Assembly: GCF_001894865.1 (NCBI RefSeq)
Contig: NZ_BCXA01000002.1
Location: 1 to 64,000, forward strand
Length of the DNA: 64,000 bases
Reading direction: 5' to 3'
DNA from: Rhodococcus maanshanensis NBRC 100610
GTDB lineage: Bacteria; Actinomycetota; Actinomycetes; Mycobacteriales; Mycobacteriaceae
In this document: positions 19,731 to 28,360 of the stretch, piece after piece
Position numbering within the stretch: position 1 is the stretch's first letter
Layout of the letters: each line of letters opens with the position of its first letter
Translations under genes and position numbers: made by a program
Notes under the pieces: model-generated
Seen by the model: only the letters and a program-made list of their open reading frames with translations
Told to the model about the DNA's origin: nothing
The model's database searches: none

Positions 19731-20485
19731 GTCGTGTCCATGGCGCCTTCGGTGACCGGTGCGCCGTCACCGCGCCCGGCGGGCTCGCTCGGCGGGTGAT
19801 CCGGGCTCGGGCCGGCGGCCTCCCCGGCCTGCCGGTTCGTGGCCGTTCGCTCCTTGCGGCGGGTCAGCATGATGTCCAGCACGACGGTGAACAGGATCGA
19901 AAGCCCCACGCCGGCAGCGAAGATCGCGATCGTCGACCGGGTGCGGGACGGCATCGCCGCGACGGGCGCGGTGGGCGGTTGCACCAGGAACGGCGCGACC
20001 ATCTGATCATCGGGTACGCGCGCCTGCTGTTGCAGGGTCCGCATCGTGACATCTGCCTGGGAGGAAACCAGTTCGAGCGTCTTCGTCGCGGCCGCCGGGT
20101 CCGGGGCCATCACCTCGACCATGATCAGCGGCAGCTGCGGGGTGGCGGCGGGTGTCGGGAACATCTCGGACTTGTAGTCGGGCAGCCCGCCCGCTGCCAC
20201 GACCCTGCTCACGACGGACGATTCCTTCAGTCCGACCGCGGTCATGTTGGCGATCAGCGACGCTCCACCCACGTCCAGAAGCCCGTTGCGGCGAACCCCG
20301 CCGCTGTCGGGGGAGGCAGTGTCGATCCGCAGGCTCGGCGGCGCCAGTCCGATCACGGCACTCGAGTAATAGACGGGCTTGGTCGAGCTGTACGTGTGGT
20401 AGCTGAACCAGGTGGTGATCAGCAGCAATGGAAGCACGACATACCAGCGTCGAAAGCACGATCGCGCGACATCGAACAGGTCCAC
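19727..20485 (-). CDS. Wzz-like chain-length determinant protein
   Basis: A 252-residue protein with an N-terminal helix at about residues 15-33 (WYVVLPLLLITTWFSYHTYS) and a second helix at about 188-208. An extracytoplasmic domain with YxSxAVIGL lies between them, and a Pro/Gly-rich cytoplasmic tail follows. This is the Wzz/PCP topology controlling polysaccharide chain length; no kinase domain is attached. It lies immediately upstream of, and overlapping, the Wzy gene on the minus strand. Its start is close to a small intergenic gap after the DUF218 gene (20573). Confidence 0.8.
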   Translation of the reverse strand: MDLFDVARSCFRRWYVVLPLLLITTWFSYHTYSSTKPVYYSSAVIGLAPPSLRIDTASPDSGGVRRNGLLDVGGASLIANMTAVGLKESSVVSRVVAAGGLPDYKSEMFPTPAATPQLPLIMVEVMAPDPAAATKTLELVSSQADVTMRTLQQQARVPDDQMVAPFLVQPPTAPVAAMPSRTRSTIAIFAAGVGLSILFTVVLDIMLTRRKERTATNRQAGEAAGPSPDHPPSEPAGRGDGAPVTEGAMDTT

Positions 20486-20572
20486 GTCAACGTCCCCTCG
20501 TCATTGAATGAACTGGGGTGCGTCAATGCTACCAACCCGAATGCGCCGACGGATGCCTCGATTTCTCAGCGA

Positions 20573-21142
20573 TCAACAACCCGGTTGCAGGACTGCCCTC
20601 ACATAGCCCACGGACTGGTACGCGTACTCGAAAGCCCATCTCGGCACGGATACCTCGCCCGGGCTCGCGACCATGGTCAGTTCGCCGTCGAAGCAGCGGT
20701 GCAGGATGAACCGAGCGCGGGAAATGTGCGGTGTGAAGGTCACGACAATGACGTGATGCCATCCGTGCTGGTCGGCGAGACGGCGCAGTTCCCGTCCTTC
20801 TCCTCGGGTGGTCGGGGGATCAGGAACGAAACATTCCACCTCGATCCCACGGTGTGGTGACTCACAGACTTGCGTCATCCAGTCATCCTCTGCCCCAAGC
20901 GGATTCGACAGAACCACCGTGGGGGCCCAACCGTGCAGCCCGAGCTCGATGCCGAATGGATACCGGCTGTCGTCGGGCCCGCCGAGGACGAGGATCGCAT
21001 CGGCAGGCCGCAGCGGATCCAGTTGCGGATGTATATACGCAGGCACCCCGGCGATCGCGACCGTGATCAGCAGGAGGCAGGCCGCAGTCAATCGTCGAAT
21101 GCGGTTTCGGGCATGACCTGATTCCGGACGGTGCTCACGCAT
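20573..21142 (-). CDS. DUF218 (YdcF/SanA/ElyC-like) envelope protein
   Basis: A 189-residue protein: one N-terminal signal-anchor helix (LTAACLLLITVAIAGVPAYI, about residues 16-35), then a DUF218 domain. The domain has PADAILVLGGPDDSRYPFGI at its start and HHVIVVTFTPHISRARFI later. E. coli relatives (SanA, ElyC) act in envelope integrity and undecaprenyl-carrier-dependent polymer assembly; the exact reaction is unknown. The start is ATG 21142, which overlaps the upstream SDR gene by eight bases; the frame continues to 21433 but only as read-through of that gene. It is cotranscribed with the SDR. Confidence 0.8.
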   Translation of the reverse strand: MREHRPESGHARNRIRRLTAACLLLITVAIAGVPAYIHPQLDPLRPADAILVLGGPDDSRYPFGIELGLHGWAPTVVLSNPLGAEDDWMTQVCESPHRGIEVECFVPDPPTTRGEGRELRRLADQHGWHHVIVVTFTPHISRARFILHRCFDGELTMVASPGEVSVPRWAFEYAYQSVGYVRAVLQPGC

Positions 21143-22043
21143 CGCGAGCGTGTCGTTCCCGGTACCACTCGACCGTCGTGGCAAGGCCTTCGTCCAGGGA
21201 TGTCCGCGCCTGCCATCCCAAGACCTCGCGGGTGCGCCGAACATCGGCGAGCAGCGACACTTCCCCCGACCTGTCGGGCACGACTCCGAACTGTGGCTGA
21301 ACCGTCCGGTCGGCAAGTCGAACGATCCGCTCGACGACCGAGCGAACCGAAACCAGCTCGCCGGATCCGATATCGAGGGTTTCTCCCATACAGTCGGCGT
21401 CCGATGCTGCCCAGGTGAAGGCTTCCACGACATCGTCGACGTACACCCAGTCGAACTCGTTGGCGCCGCTGGTCAGCCGGGGAACCTCACCGCGCAGGAG
21501 AGTGCGGGTCACGTACGGGACCAGCTTGCCGTAGTCCTGTTGACCGGGCCCGTAAACCATCGAGAGTCTCAGATTCGTCACCGGAAGTCCGTAGCGCGCG
21601 TGAAATGTGCGCGCATAGATCGAACTCGCCGCCTTCGAGGCCGCATATGGAGAGGTCGGAATCTGGTCGGGATCTGGTTCTGTCGCTGACCCGGCCAGGA
21701 TCACTCGAGGTCCGCCCAGTTCGGATGCCGACGTCAGGAGGTTGACCGTCGGCAACAGGTTGTTCCGAATTGTCGGACGAATCATCGACACATCGCGCGC
21801 TCCGTTGACTTCACCTGCCAGGTGAAATACGAGATCGGGCCGGACCTCTTCCATCACGTGGTGCGCGGCTGGATACTCGGCGAGATCGGCTTTCCACCAG
21901 AAAGCGCCGCCGCCTTCGCGGCTGCGCCGAGATACCCCGTGTACTTCGGCGCCCAATTCCTGCAGTCTCGTGCACAGGCGGGATCCGATGAACCCGGCCG
22001 CCCCAGTAACGAGTACCCGTCGCGATGCGAGGGTCGACTTCAT
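21135..22043 (-). CDS. Extended SDR: NAD-dependent sugar-nucleotide epimerase/dehydratase
   Basis: A 302-residue Rossmann enzyme with the NAD-binding motif GAAGFIGS (about residues 14-21), LAGEV near residue 75, and catalytic YAASK. The catalytic Tyr/Lys pair is intact, and the Ser position is filled by the GSATEPD region. The family makes or epimerises NDP-sugars, but the substrate cannot be told from sequence. It is divergent from the WcaI-like glycosyltransferase and cotranscribed with the DUF218 gene. Confidence 0.85.
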   Translation of the reverse strand: MKSTLASRRVLVTGAAGFIGSRLCTRLQELGAEVHGVSRRSREGGGAFWWKADLAEYPAAHHVMEEVRPDLVFHLAGEVNGARDVSMIRPTIRNNLLPTVNLLTSASELGGPRVILAGSATEPDPDQIPTSPYAASKAASSIYARTFHARYGLPVTNLRLSMVYGPGQQDYGKLVPYVTRTLLRGEVPRLTSGANEFDWVYVDDVVEAFTWAASDADCMGETLDIGSGELVSVRSVVERIVRLADRTVQPQFGVVPDRSGEVSLLADVRRTREVLGWQARTSLDEGLATTVEWYRERHARDA

Positions 22044-22148
22044 GTCGTTGCCACCTCAGACATTGGGCTGACAACGCTATCAGTCCCGACCGATCGCGTC
22101 ACCGAGAGCACATCGATACAACTCGCCCTATCGGTGCCCCAAGCCCAT

Positions 22149-22154
22149 TACGCT
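22149..22154 (+). promoter_or_regulatory. Candidate leaderless -10 box
   Basis: TACGCT lies eight bases before the GTG at 22163, and no Shine-Dalgarno is seen. This would give a transcript starting at or near the start codon. No clear -35 element was found. Confidence 0.3.
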
Positions 22155-22162
22155 CGATAACT

Positions 22163-23428
22163 GTGACCGGTCACCGGCTCCGCATCGCCATCCTCGGGAT
22201 CAACTACGAACCCGAGTCGATCGGGATCGCGCCGTATACGACGGGACTCGCGACCGGGCTGGCAGCACGCGGCCATGACGTCGAGGTGCTGACCGGATTT
22301 CCGCATTACCCGCAATGGAAGCGAGCGGAGGGCTACGCCGGATTTCGGTCAACGGACGTCACGGCCGGCGTTCGCGTACGCCGGTTCAGACACCCTGTGC
22401 CACAGGGAGGGTCCGCGATCGGGCGGACCATGATGGAACTGGCGTTCGGGCTGCAACTGCTCACAACCAGATGGAATCACCCTGAGGTGGTGGTGTGCGT
22501 GAGTCCGCCGCTGCTTGCCGCCGGACTGGCCGTCACCCGCACTCGGCTGACCACTCATCGACCGGCGCTCGGAGTCCTCGTCCACGATGTCTACAGCCGT
22601 GGCGTCATCGAGACGGGAAGCATGTCTGGGCCCGCTGCCCGTGCTGTTCGTGTGATGGAATCGGCGGTCACGCGTCACGCTGACGGCGTTGCGGTCATTC
22701 ACAACGGCTTCATGACGGATCTGGTGGAAAGACTCGGAGTCGACCGGGCCAGAATTCGTGTGATCCGAAACTGGACTCACGTCGCACCGCCGGATCCGTC
22801 GGCCAGCGCCGCGTACCGCGCTGCGCGGGGCTGGGGGGACGGCGAGGTGGTGATCCTCCACGCCGGGAACATGGGTGCCAAACAGGGGCTGGAGAACGTG
22901 ATCGCCGCCGCAAGACTGGCGGATCGAGGCGGGTGCCGGGTCCGGTTCGTCCTGCTCGGGGACGGACACCAGCGCGCGCATCTGGAGGCAGAGGGCGCAT
23001 GGGTGGCCGCCCTCGAATTCGTCCCGCCGATTCCCGACGACGAGTTTCCCGCGGCTATCGGAGCCGCTGACGTGCTTCTGGTGAACGAGCGCCCCGGCGT
23101 GGCGCAGATGGCCGTGCCCAGCAAACTGACCTCGTACTTCATGTCGGGCAAGCCGGTCCTTGCCGCGTCTGACCCACATGGGATCACCGCCCTCGAGGTG
23201 GCTGCGTCCGGTGCGGGGATCTGTGTGCCTGCGGGCCGACCCGATCTGCTGCTCCGCGAAGCTGTTCGACTCGGCACTGATCACGCGCTGGCCGAGAGTC
23301 TCGGTGTCGCGGGCAGACGCTACGTGACCAGCGCATTGTCCGCAGACGCGGCCCTCGACTGCTACGAGGAGTGGATTGCGGACCTTGCCGCGACCCGCCG
23401 GGACCGCAAGCGAGAGGTACACCGATGA
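22163..23428 (+). CDS. Family 4 glycosyltransferase, WcaI-like
   Basis: A 421-residue GT-B glycosyltransferase. The N terminus [25 protein letters not shown] closely fits the WcaI/colanic-acid branch of GT4. The C-terminal half carries [19 protein letters not shown] (donor-sugar domain start) and the [27 protein letters not shown] segment. WcaI-type enzymes transfer fucose or related sugars, which fits the next gene, gmd. The start is GTG 22163; upstream codons in the frame are low-complexity. It overlaps gmd by four bases (ATGA at 23425-23428), so it is cotranscribed and probably uses the product of gmd/fcl. Confidence 0.87.
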   Translation: MTGHRLRIAILGINYEPESIGIAPYTTGLATGLAARGHDVEVLTGFPHYPQWKRAEGYAGFRSTDVTAGVRVRRFRHPVPQGGSAIGRTMMELAFGLQLLTTRWNHPEVVVCVSPPLLAAGLAVTRTRLTTHRPALGVLVHDVYSRGVIETGSMSGPAARAVRVMESAVTRHADGVAVIHNGFMTDLVERLGVDRARIRVIRNWTHVAPPDPSASAAYRAARGWGDGEVVILHAGNMGAKQGLENVIAAARLADRGGCRVRFVLLGDGHQRAHLEAEGAWVAALEFVPPIPDDEFPAAIGAADVLLVNERPGVAQMAVPSKLTSYFMSGKPVLAASDPHGITALEVAASGAGICVPAGRPDLLLREAVRLGTDHALAESLGVAGRRYVTSALSADAALDCYEEWIADLAATRRDRKREVHR

Positions 23429-24462
23429 ACCGACGCGCTCTGATCACCGGCATCACCGGTCAGGATGGCTCGTACCTGGCGGAGTTCCTTCTGAACAAGG
23501 GTTACGAGGTCCACGGAATCATCCGCCGCGCATCATCTTTCAACACCGGCCGGATCGACCACCTGTATGTCGATCCGCACACTCCCGGGGCAAGGCTTTT
23601 CCTGCACTACGGAGATCTCCTTGACGGCACGCGATTGATGAGCCTGTTGTCCCAGATCGCCCCCGACGAGGTGTACAACCTGGCGGCCCAGACACATGTC
23701 CGCGTCAGTTTCGACGAGCCCGAGCACACGTCGGAGACCACCGGACTGGGCACGATCCGACTCCTCGAGGCCATCCGGCAGCTCGGCTTGGACTGCCGTT
23801 TCTATCAGGCATCGAGTTCAGAGATGTTCGGATCCTCACCGCCGCCGCAGAACGAGGACACGCCGTTTCATCCCCGGTCGCCGTACGGCATCGCCAAGTT
23901 GTACGCGTACTGGTCGACCCGCAACTATCGCGAGGCCTACGGGTTGTTCACGGTCAACGGCATCCTGTTCAACCACGAATCACCTCGGCGGGGAGAGACC
24001 TTCGTGACCCGCAAGATCACCCGCGCCGCCGCACGCATCCAAGCCGGCCTGGATCAACACGTGTACATGGGCAATATCGAGGCGGTCCGAGACTGGGGAT
24101 ACGCTCCCGAGTATGTAGAAGGCATGTGGCGCATGCTCCAAGCGGATGCCCCGGACGACTACGTGCTCGCGACGGGAATCGGCTACTCGGTGCGCGAGTT
24201 CCTGGCCCTGGCCTTCACTCATGTCGGCCTCGACTGGGAGCGGCACGTTCGGTTCGACGAGCGGTATCTGCGCCCGGCCGAGGTGAACACGGTCATCGGC
24301 GACGCGTCGAAGGCAAATGTCGCGCTGGGGTGGAAGCCGCAGGTGCAGGCTCCACAATTGGTGCGGATCATGGTCGAGGCCGACCTTCGGGCGCTCGAAC
24401 TCGGCGGATCCGGACCAGTCGACCGACCGGAGCTTCCTGGCTGGACCAACACGTCGGGCTGA
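23425..24462 (+). CDS. gmd: GDP-mannose 4,6-dehydratase
   Basis: It converts GDP-D-mannose to GDP-4-keto-6-deoxymannose, the first step to GDP-L-fucose and GDP-D-rhamnose. The 345-residue product has the near-invariant Gmd N terminus [20 protein letters not shown], the NADP-binding [14 protein letters not shown], the ASSSEMFG active-site strand, the [10 protein letters not shown] catalytic Tyr/Lys and the [16 protein letters not shown] substrate loop. The full family pattern is intact. It overlaps the upstream GT4 gene by four bases. The fucose synthase gene is convergent, 12 bases downstream. Confidence 0.96.
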   Translation: MNRRALITGITGQDGSYLAEFLLNKGYEVHGIIRRASSFNTGRIDHLYVDPHTPGARLFLHYGDLLDGTRLMSLLSQIAPDEVYNLAAQTHVRVSFDEPEHTSETTGLGTIRLLEAIRQLGLDCRFYQASSSEMFGSSPPPQNEDTPFHPRSPYGIAKLYAYWSTRNYREAYGLFTVNGILFNHESPRRGETFVTRKITRAAARIQAGLDQHVYMGNIEAVRDWGYAPEYVEGMWRMLQADAPDDYVLATGIGYSVREFLALAFTHVGLDWERHVRFDERYLRPAEVNTVIGDASKANVALGWKPQVQAPQLVRIMVEADLRALELGGSGPVDRPELPGWTNTSG

Positions 24463-24474
24463 CCCGAGCAGAGT

Positions 24475-25440
24475 TCAGCGTCGGTAGTCGCCCTGGTGTC
24501 CGAGAAACCAGTCATAGGTGGCCCGGACCCCTTCCGCCAGAGGGATTCTCGCGTCCCACCCGAGGTCGCTCAGCCGCTGTACGTCGAGCAGCTTGCGGGG
24601 CGTTCCGTCCGGCTGCGAAGTGTCCCACTGAATCTCACCCCGGAACCCCACGACGTCCGCGACCATGTCCGCCAACTCCGCGATCGTCAGGTCGGTTCCG
24701 GTGCCGACGTTGATCGGCCTGTCGTCGTCGTAGGTATCGAGCAGAAAGTGACAGGCCGCGGCGAGGTCGTCCACGTGCAGGAACTCTCGCCGAGCCAGCC
24801 CTGTGCCCCAACAGGTCACGGTCTCGGATCCGTCTCCGGCCGCGGCGTGGAATCGCCGGATCATGGCAGGAAGCACATGACCGTCGTACAGGTTGAAGTT
24901 GTCGCCGGGGCCGTAGATGTTGGTCGGCATCGCAGAGATATAGGGCAGACCGTGCTGTCTACGGATAGCCATCACCTGCAGAACACCGGCGATCTTGGCG
25001 ATCGCGTACCCCACGTTCGTTTCCTCGAGAGGGCCGCTGAGCAGTGCATCCTCGCCGATCGGTTGATCGGCGGACTTGGGGTAGATGCAGCTCGAGCCCA
25101 GGAACAGCAGTCTCTCGACGCCCGCCGCAACCGCGCTGTCGAGCACATTGACCTGGATCCGCACATTGTCCGACAGGAACTCAACGGGCCGGTCCCTGTT
25201 CGCGGCGATACCGCCCACCCTGGCCGCCGCGAGGATGACCACCTCCGGCCGCGTTGCCTCGAAGAAGGCACGAGTGGCGTGCGGATCGCGCAGGTCCAGC
25301 TCCGCGGAGGTGCGGCCGATCAGATTCCCGAATCCCCGATCCGTGAAGTGCCGCCACAGCGCCGACCCGACGAGACCCCGATGTCCGGCTATGAACATCC
25401 GGGTATCTGGCGGCATCGGGCCAGGAGCCATGGTGGACAT
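24475..25440 (-). CDS. fcl: GDP-L-fucose synthase
   Basis: It performs the C3/C5 epimerisation and C4 reduction of GDP-4-keto-6-deoxymannose to GDP-L-fucose. The 321-residue product has MFIAGHRGLVGSALWRHF, AARVGGIAAN, FLGSSCIYPK, YAIAKIAGV (catalytic Tyr/Lys) and MPTNIYGPGDNFN, all diagnostic of Fcl/WcaG. The frame runs open far upstream (to 27018) through other genes, but the start ATG 25440 matches the family N terminus. With gmd it completes the GDP-fucose route, so fucose is a predicted component of the polymer. Confidence 0.95.
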   Translation of the reverse strand: MSTMAPGPMPPDTRMFIAGHRGLVGSALWRHFTDRGFGNLIGRTSAELDLRDPHATRAFFEATRPEVVILAAARVGGIAANRDRPVEFLSDNVRIQVNVLDSAVAAGVERLLFLGSSCIYPKSADQPIGEDALLSGPLEETNVGYAIAKIAGVLQVMAIRRQHGLPYISAMPTNIYGPGDNFNLYDGHVLPAMIRRFHAAAGDGSETVTCWGTGLARREFLHVDDLAAACHFLLDTYDDDRPINVGTGTDLTIAELADMVADVVGFRGEIQWDTSQPDGTPRKLLDVQRLSDLGWDARIPLAEGVRATYDWFLGHQGDYRR

Positions 25441-25470
25441 TGTTTCAGCAACCGTGGCGACCCACCACAC

Positions 25471-25476
25471 TAGAAT
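25471..25476 (+). promoter_or_regulatory. Leaderless promoter -10 box for the acetyltransferase gene
   Basis: TAGAAT, a perfect TANNNT -10, ends six bases before the ATG at 25483, so transcription would begin at the start codon. No Shine-Dalgarno is present. The divergent fcl start is 42 bp away, so both promoters share this short gap. Confidence 0.5.
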
Positions 25477-25482
25477 CGTGCA

Positions 25483-26088
25483 ATGACCCACGGCGGCAGG
25501 CGGGCGAGACTCCTGCGCCTTGCGCGGGTGTGGGCCTACCTGTTGTGGTGGGCGGTCAGACACTCGGGGGAGTCGGACGCGGTTGCCGTGGACGTCGACT
25601 GGTGGATCGAGTGCATCGGCGCGCCGGACCTGCTCGAACTCGACCACTACTCCCGATTCTCCTATCTGGCGGGTGCCTTGACGGAGTTCCGCACCCTCGT
25701 CCACTACCGGCTCCGATCGGATCCCTTCCTGCGTCGGTGTCTGCTCCGCGCGCTGTACCGGCCGGCCACCACGCTGACGCTCGACGCCGACCGGATCGGC
25801 CCGGGATTCTTCATCCAGCACGGGGTGGGCACGATAGTCACCGCCGACACGATCGGAAGCCATTGTTGGATAAACCAACTGGTCACCATCGGGCATGACG
25901 CGAAGGGCCGCCCCACGCTCGGTGACCGCGTCCGCGTCGGGGTCGGTGCCGTCGTGTTGGGCCCGATCACACTGCACGACGACGTGACCGTGGGAGCAAA
26001 TGCGACGGTGATACATGATGTGGCGCCGGGTGTCGCCGTCGTCGCCCCGCTCGCCCAACCGCTCCCGCGCGGTGATCGATCGCGCTAG
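25483..26088 (+). CDS. Serine O-acetyltransferase-like hexapeptide acyltransferase
   Basis: A 201-residue protein with an all-helical N-terminal half and a left-handed beta-helix C-terminal half. The latter contains PGFFIQHGVGTIVTADTIG, NQLVTIGHDAKGRPTLGDRV and a DVTVGANATVIHDVAPG end. This is the CysE/SAT domain layout with the catalytic His pair (QHG and GHD) present. In an EPS locus it more likely O-acetylates a sugar or a polyprenyl-linked intermediate than serine. Its stop overlaps the convergent flippase stop by four bases. It is probably leaderless. Confidence 0.83.
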   Translation: MTHGGRRARLLRLARVWAYLLWWAVRHSGESDAVAVDVDWWIECIGAPDLLELDHYSRFSYLAGALTEFRTLVHYRLRSDPFLRRCLLRALYRPATTLTLDADRIGPGFFIQHGVGTIVTADTIGSHCWINQLVTIGHDAKGRPTLGDRVRVGVGAVVLGPITLHDDVTVGANATVIHDVAPGVAVVAPLAQPLPRGDRSR

Positions 26089-27419
26089 GCGTGCAGATGC
26101 TGGACCGGCGGGCGCCGCCGGACAAGGGTGGGAACCCACAGCAAGCTCGGGGCCGCCTGAGCTGCAGCGACACCGAGAACCGAGGCCCACACCACACCGA
26201 TCGCCCCGTATGGTTCGGCCACGGCAATACCCGATCCCAGACTGATCGCGGCCATCACCGCGATCCAGCACGCCTGCCAGCGTGCCTCCGTCGGTCGGGT
26301 CAGTAGGACGCTGGTGGGGAGATACACGGCCTGCACAACGAGTAACGCGCCGAACGCCAGCGCCAGCGATGCCGACACCTCGATTCGCCCGCCCGACAAC
26401 ACCGACGCGACCCACGGCCCGAGCGTCGCCAACGCGAGCGCGGCAACCGCGGCGAGAGCGGCGAACGCGCCGGTGAGTCGCCACCACATCCGAACCGTTT
26501 CGCCGGTCGCGCCGCGCCTCTTGACGAAGACCGGCCAGTAGGCCAGGCCCGCGGTCGAGAGGATGGACCAGCCCGCGCCGTACATCTGCGCCATGAGGGC
26601 GTACTCGGACACCTCGGCGGCGGTGGACCGATGCGAGAGCAGGATTCGCCCGGTCTGCAGGCCGACCGGCAACCCGACCCCGACGACGAACAGCCACCAG
26701 TTTCCCTCGAGCAGCCGAGTTCCGCCCGACCGCTGACCGACCGGAGCGAAGGCCGACCACCCGAGTCCGGACAGGCGCAGCGCGAGCACCGTTCCGAGCA
26801 CGTGTCCGGTGAGCACACCACCCAACGGCGGGATCGCGTACCAGATACCGCTCACGTCGAACGAGTACAGGAGCAGAGTGAGGAACAGCGAAAAGGCGGC
26901 GCTGCTCATCAGGACGAGAGTGGCCAGCTGGTTCCGGTCGATCCCGATCAGGATGCGCACGCCGAGTCCGCCCGGGATGGTGAGCGCGAAGACCACCGCG
27001 GCCACGGTGATCGCCCACCGATCCTCCGGACCGCTCGACATGCCGATGAGAAATCCCCAGCCGTCCACGACCATCACCGCGAGCGCGACGACGACCAGAG
27101 CGGCGGCCACGGAGAACAGCACCCGATACGCGCGCCGGATCACGTCGATCGCGGCCTCGTCCCGGGCGGGGCCGCTGAGCTGAGCGCTTGCGCTCAGTAC
27201 GACTGCGCCGATCCCGAGGTCAGCGAACGGGAACAGCAGGGTGACCGTGGCGACGAGGGACACCAGCCCGAACACGGCCTCGCCGGTCTCGCGCACGATG
27301 ATGGCCGTGTTCACCAGGCCGAGCACCGCCACGGCTGGGGTGCCCACGATGCGGTAGACGGTCCCGCGGACCAGGGCCCGCCGCTCCTCGGGTGCCAGCC
27401 GGTCGTGCCCCGAGGTCAT
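26085..27419 (-). CDS. Polysaccharide flippase, Wzx/MATE-like (second copy)
   Basis: A 444-residue protein with about 12 hydrophobic helices. The N-terminal segment GTVYRIVGTPAVAVLGLVNT and internal loops LSHRSTAAEVSEYALMAQMY and AYWPVFVKRRGATG are typical of MOP-superfamily flippases. It is clearly different in sequence from the flippase at 11304-12812, so the locus holds two export routes. It overlaps the upstream GT2 gene by four bases (27416-27419), and forms a minus-strand operon 29628-26085 with a polymerase and a GT2. Confidence 0.84.
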   Translation of the reverse strand: MTSGHDRLAPEERRALVRGTVYRIVGTPAVAVLGLVNTAIIVRETGEAVFGLVSLVATVTLLFPFADLGIGAVVLSASAQLSGPARDEAAIDVIRRAYRVLFSVAAALVVVALAVMVVDGWGFLIGMSSGPEDRWAITVAAVVFALTIPGGLGVRILIGIDRNQLATLVLMSSAAFSLFLTLLLYSFDVSGIWYAIPPLGGVLTGHVLGTVLALRLSGLGWSAFAPVGQRSGGTRLLEGNWWLFVVGVGLPVGLQTGRILLSHRSTAAEVSEYALMAQMYGAGWSILSTAGLAYWPVFVKRRGATGETVRMWWRLTGAFAALAAVAALALATLGPWVASVLSGGRIEVSASLALAFGALLVVQAVYLPTSVLLTRPTEARWQACWIAVMAAISLGSGIAVAEPYGAIGVVWASVLGVAAAQAAPSLLWVPTLVRRRPPVQHLHA

Positions 27420-28360
27420 GACCGGTCACCTGCGACCCCGAGCGCCGACCACGCCCTCAGCAACAGGATCCTGACCGCACTGAGGACGGCGTAGCCGAGC
27501 GCCCACGGCCCGGGCCTGCCGTGCCGCACGGCCGTCGAGATCGCGCGGTGCACGCCCGTCAGCGACCGCGCCGACACGGCCGCGCTGACCGGGCTGGTGC
27601 AGAGATAGTCACCACGCACCCGCGGCGACTCGCCGCTCAGGTGTCGCAGGCCCCAGTCGAGGTACTCGACGGTGCGGTCGACGCTGCTGCGCGAGAGCGA
27701 CTCGCCGCCGACGTGATAGGTCCCGAGCACCTCGGGCGACTGGATGATGCGCAGCTCGGGCATCGCCGCCTGTACGCGGATCAGCCAGCTCGGCTCGTCG
27801 TGTGGCTTGTCCCCGTCGTCGTCCCATCGCACCTCGCGGGCGATCTCCGCGGGGAAGCAGAGCGTCGACGTCTGCAGCATGGCGCCGCCGAATCTCAGGT
27901 CGGTGAAGCGGAACAGGTACTCCGCGACCGGTTCACGAGTCCCGACCAGCCGTCGCGGCCAAACCCGTCGCCGGCGGCCGGGGCCGACGACCTCCGTGCG
28001 TGAGGACGCGATCCACCTGTCGCCTGCACCGGACTCGACGGCGTCCAGTTGCCGCCGCAGCTTGTCGGGATGCCATTCGTCGTCATCGTCGAGCAGCGCG
28101 ATCACCGCACCGCTCGATGCCTCGATACCGCGCTGCCGGTGCGGTCCGGACCCGGTCCCCGGTGGCGTCCGGAGCACCACGATCCGCTCGTCCACCGGCA
28201 GGTGCAGGGGCGCGTCGGTGTCGGCCACCACCAGGATCTCGGCGACCCGGTAGGTCTGGCCCTGGACGGACCGCACGGCGCGGGCGAGCGTCGGCCGCCC
28301 CACCGTGGGAATCACGACGCTGACCCGTGGGGGCACGGTCCGCACGCCCCGTCCGGTCAT
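27416..28360 (-). CDS. Family 2 glycosyltransferase
   Basis: A 314-residue GT-A enzyme: VSVVIPTVGRPTLARAVRSV at the N terminus, nucleotide-binding RQRGIEASSGAVIALLDDDD with the DxD-type motif at about residues 90-95, and an acceptor-domain region including GDKPHDEPSWLIR. The donor and acceptor are unknown. It is coupled by four-base overlaps to the upstream polymerase (28357-28360) and the downstream flippase (27416-27419). Confidence 0.88.
   Translation of the reverse strand: MTGRGVRTVPPRVSVVIPTVGRPTLARAVRSVQGQTYRVAEILVVADTDAPLHLPVDERIVVLRTPPGTGSGPHRQRGIEASSGAVIALLDDDDEWHPDKLRRQLDAVESGAGDRWIASSRTEVVGPGRRRRVWPRRLVGTREPVAEYLFRFTDLRFGGAMLQTSTLCFPAEIAREVRWDDDGDKPHDEPSWLIRVQAAMPELRIIQSPEVLGTYHVGGESLSRSSVDRTVEYLDWGLRHLSGESPRVRGDYLCTSPVSAAVSARSLTGVHRAISTAVRHGRPGPWALGYAVLSAVRILLLRAWSALGVAGDRS

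Noticed and set aside
24475-27018. An 847-codon minus-strand frame running through fcl into the flippase region
   Set aside because: Only the last 321 codons encode the GDP-fucose synthase; the rest is low-complexity Arg/Gly-rich shadow of the acetyltransferase and flippase genes.
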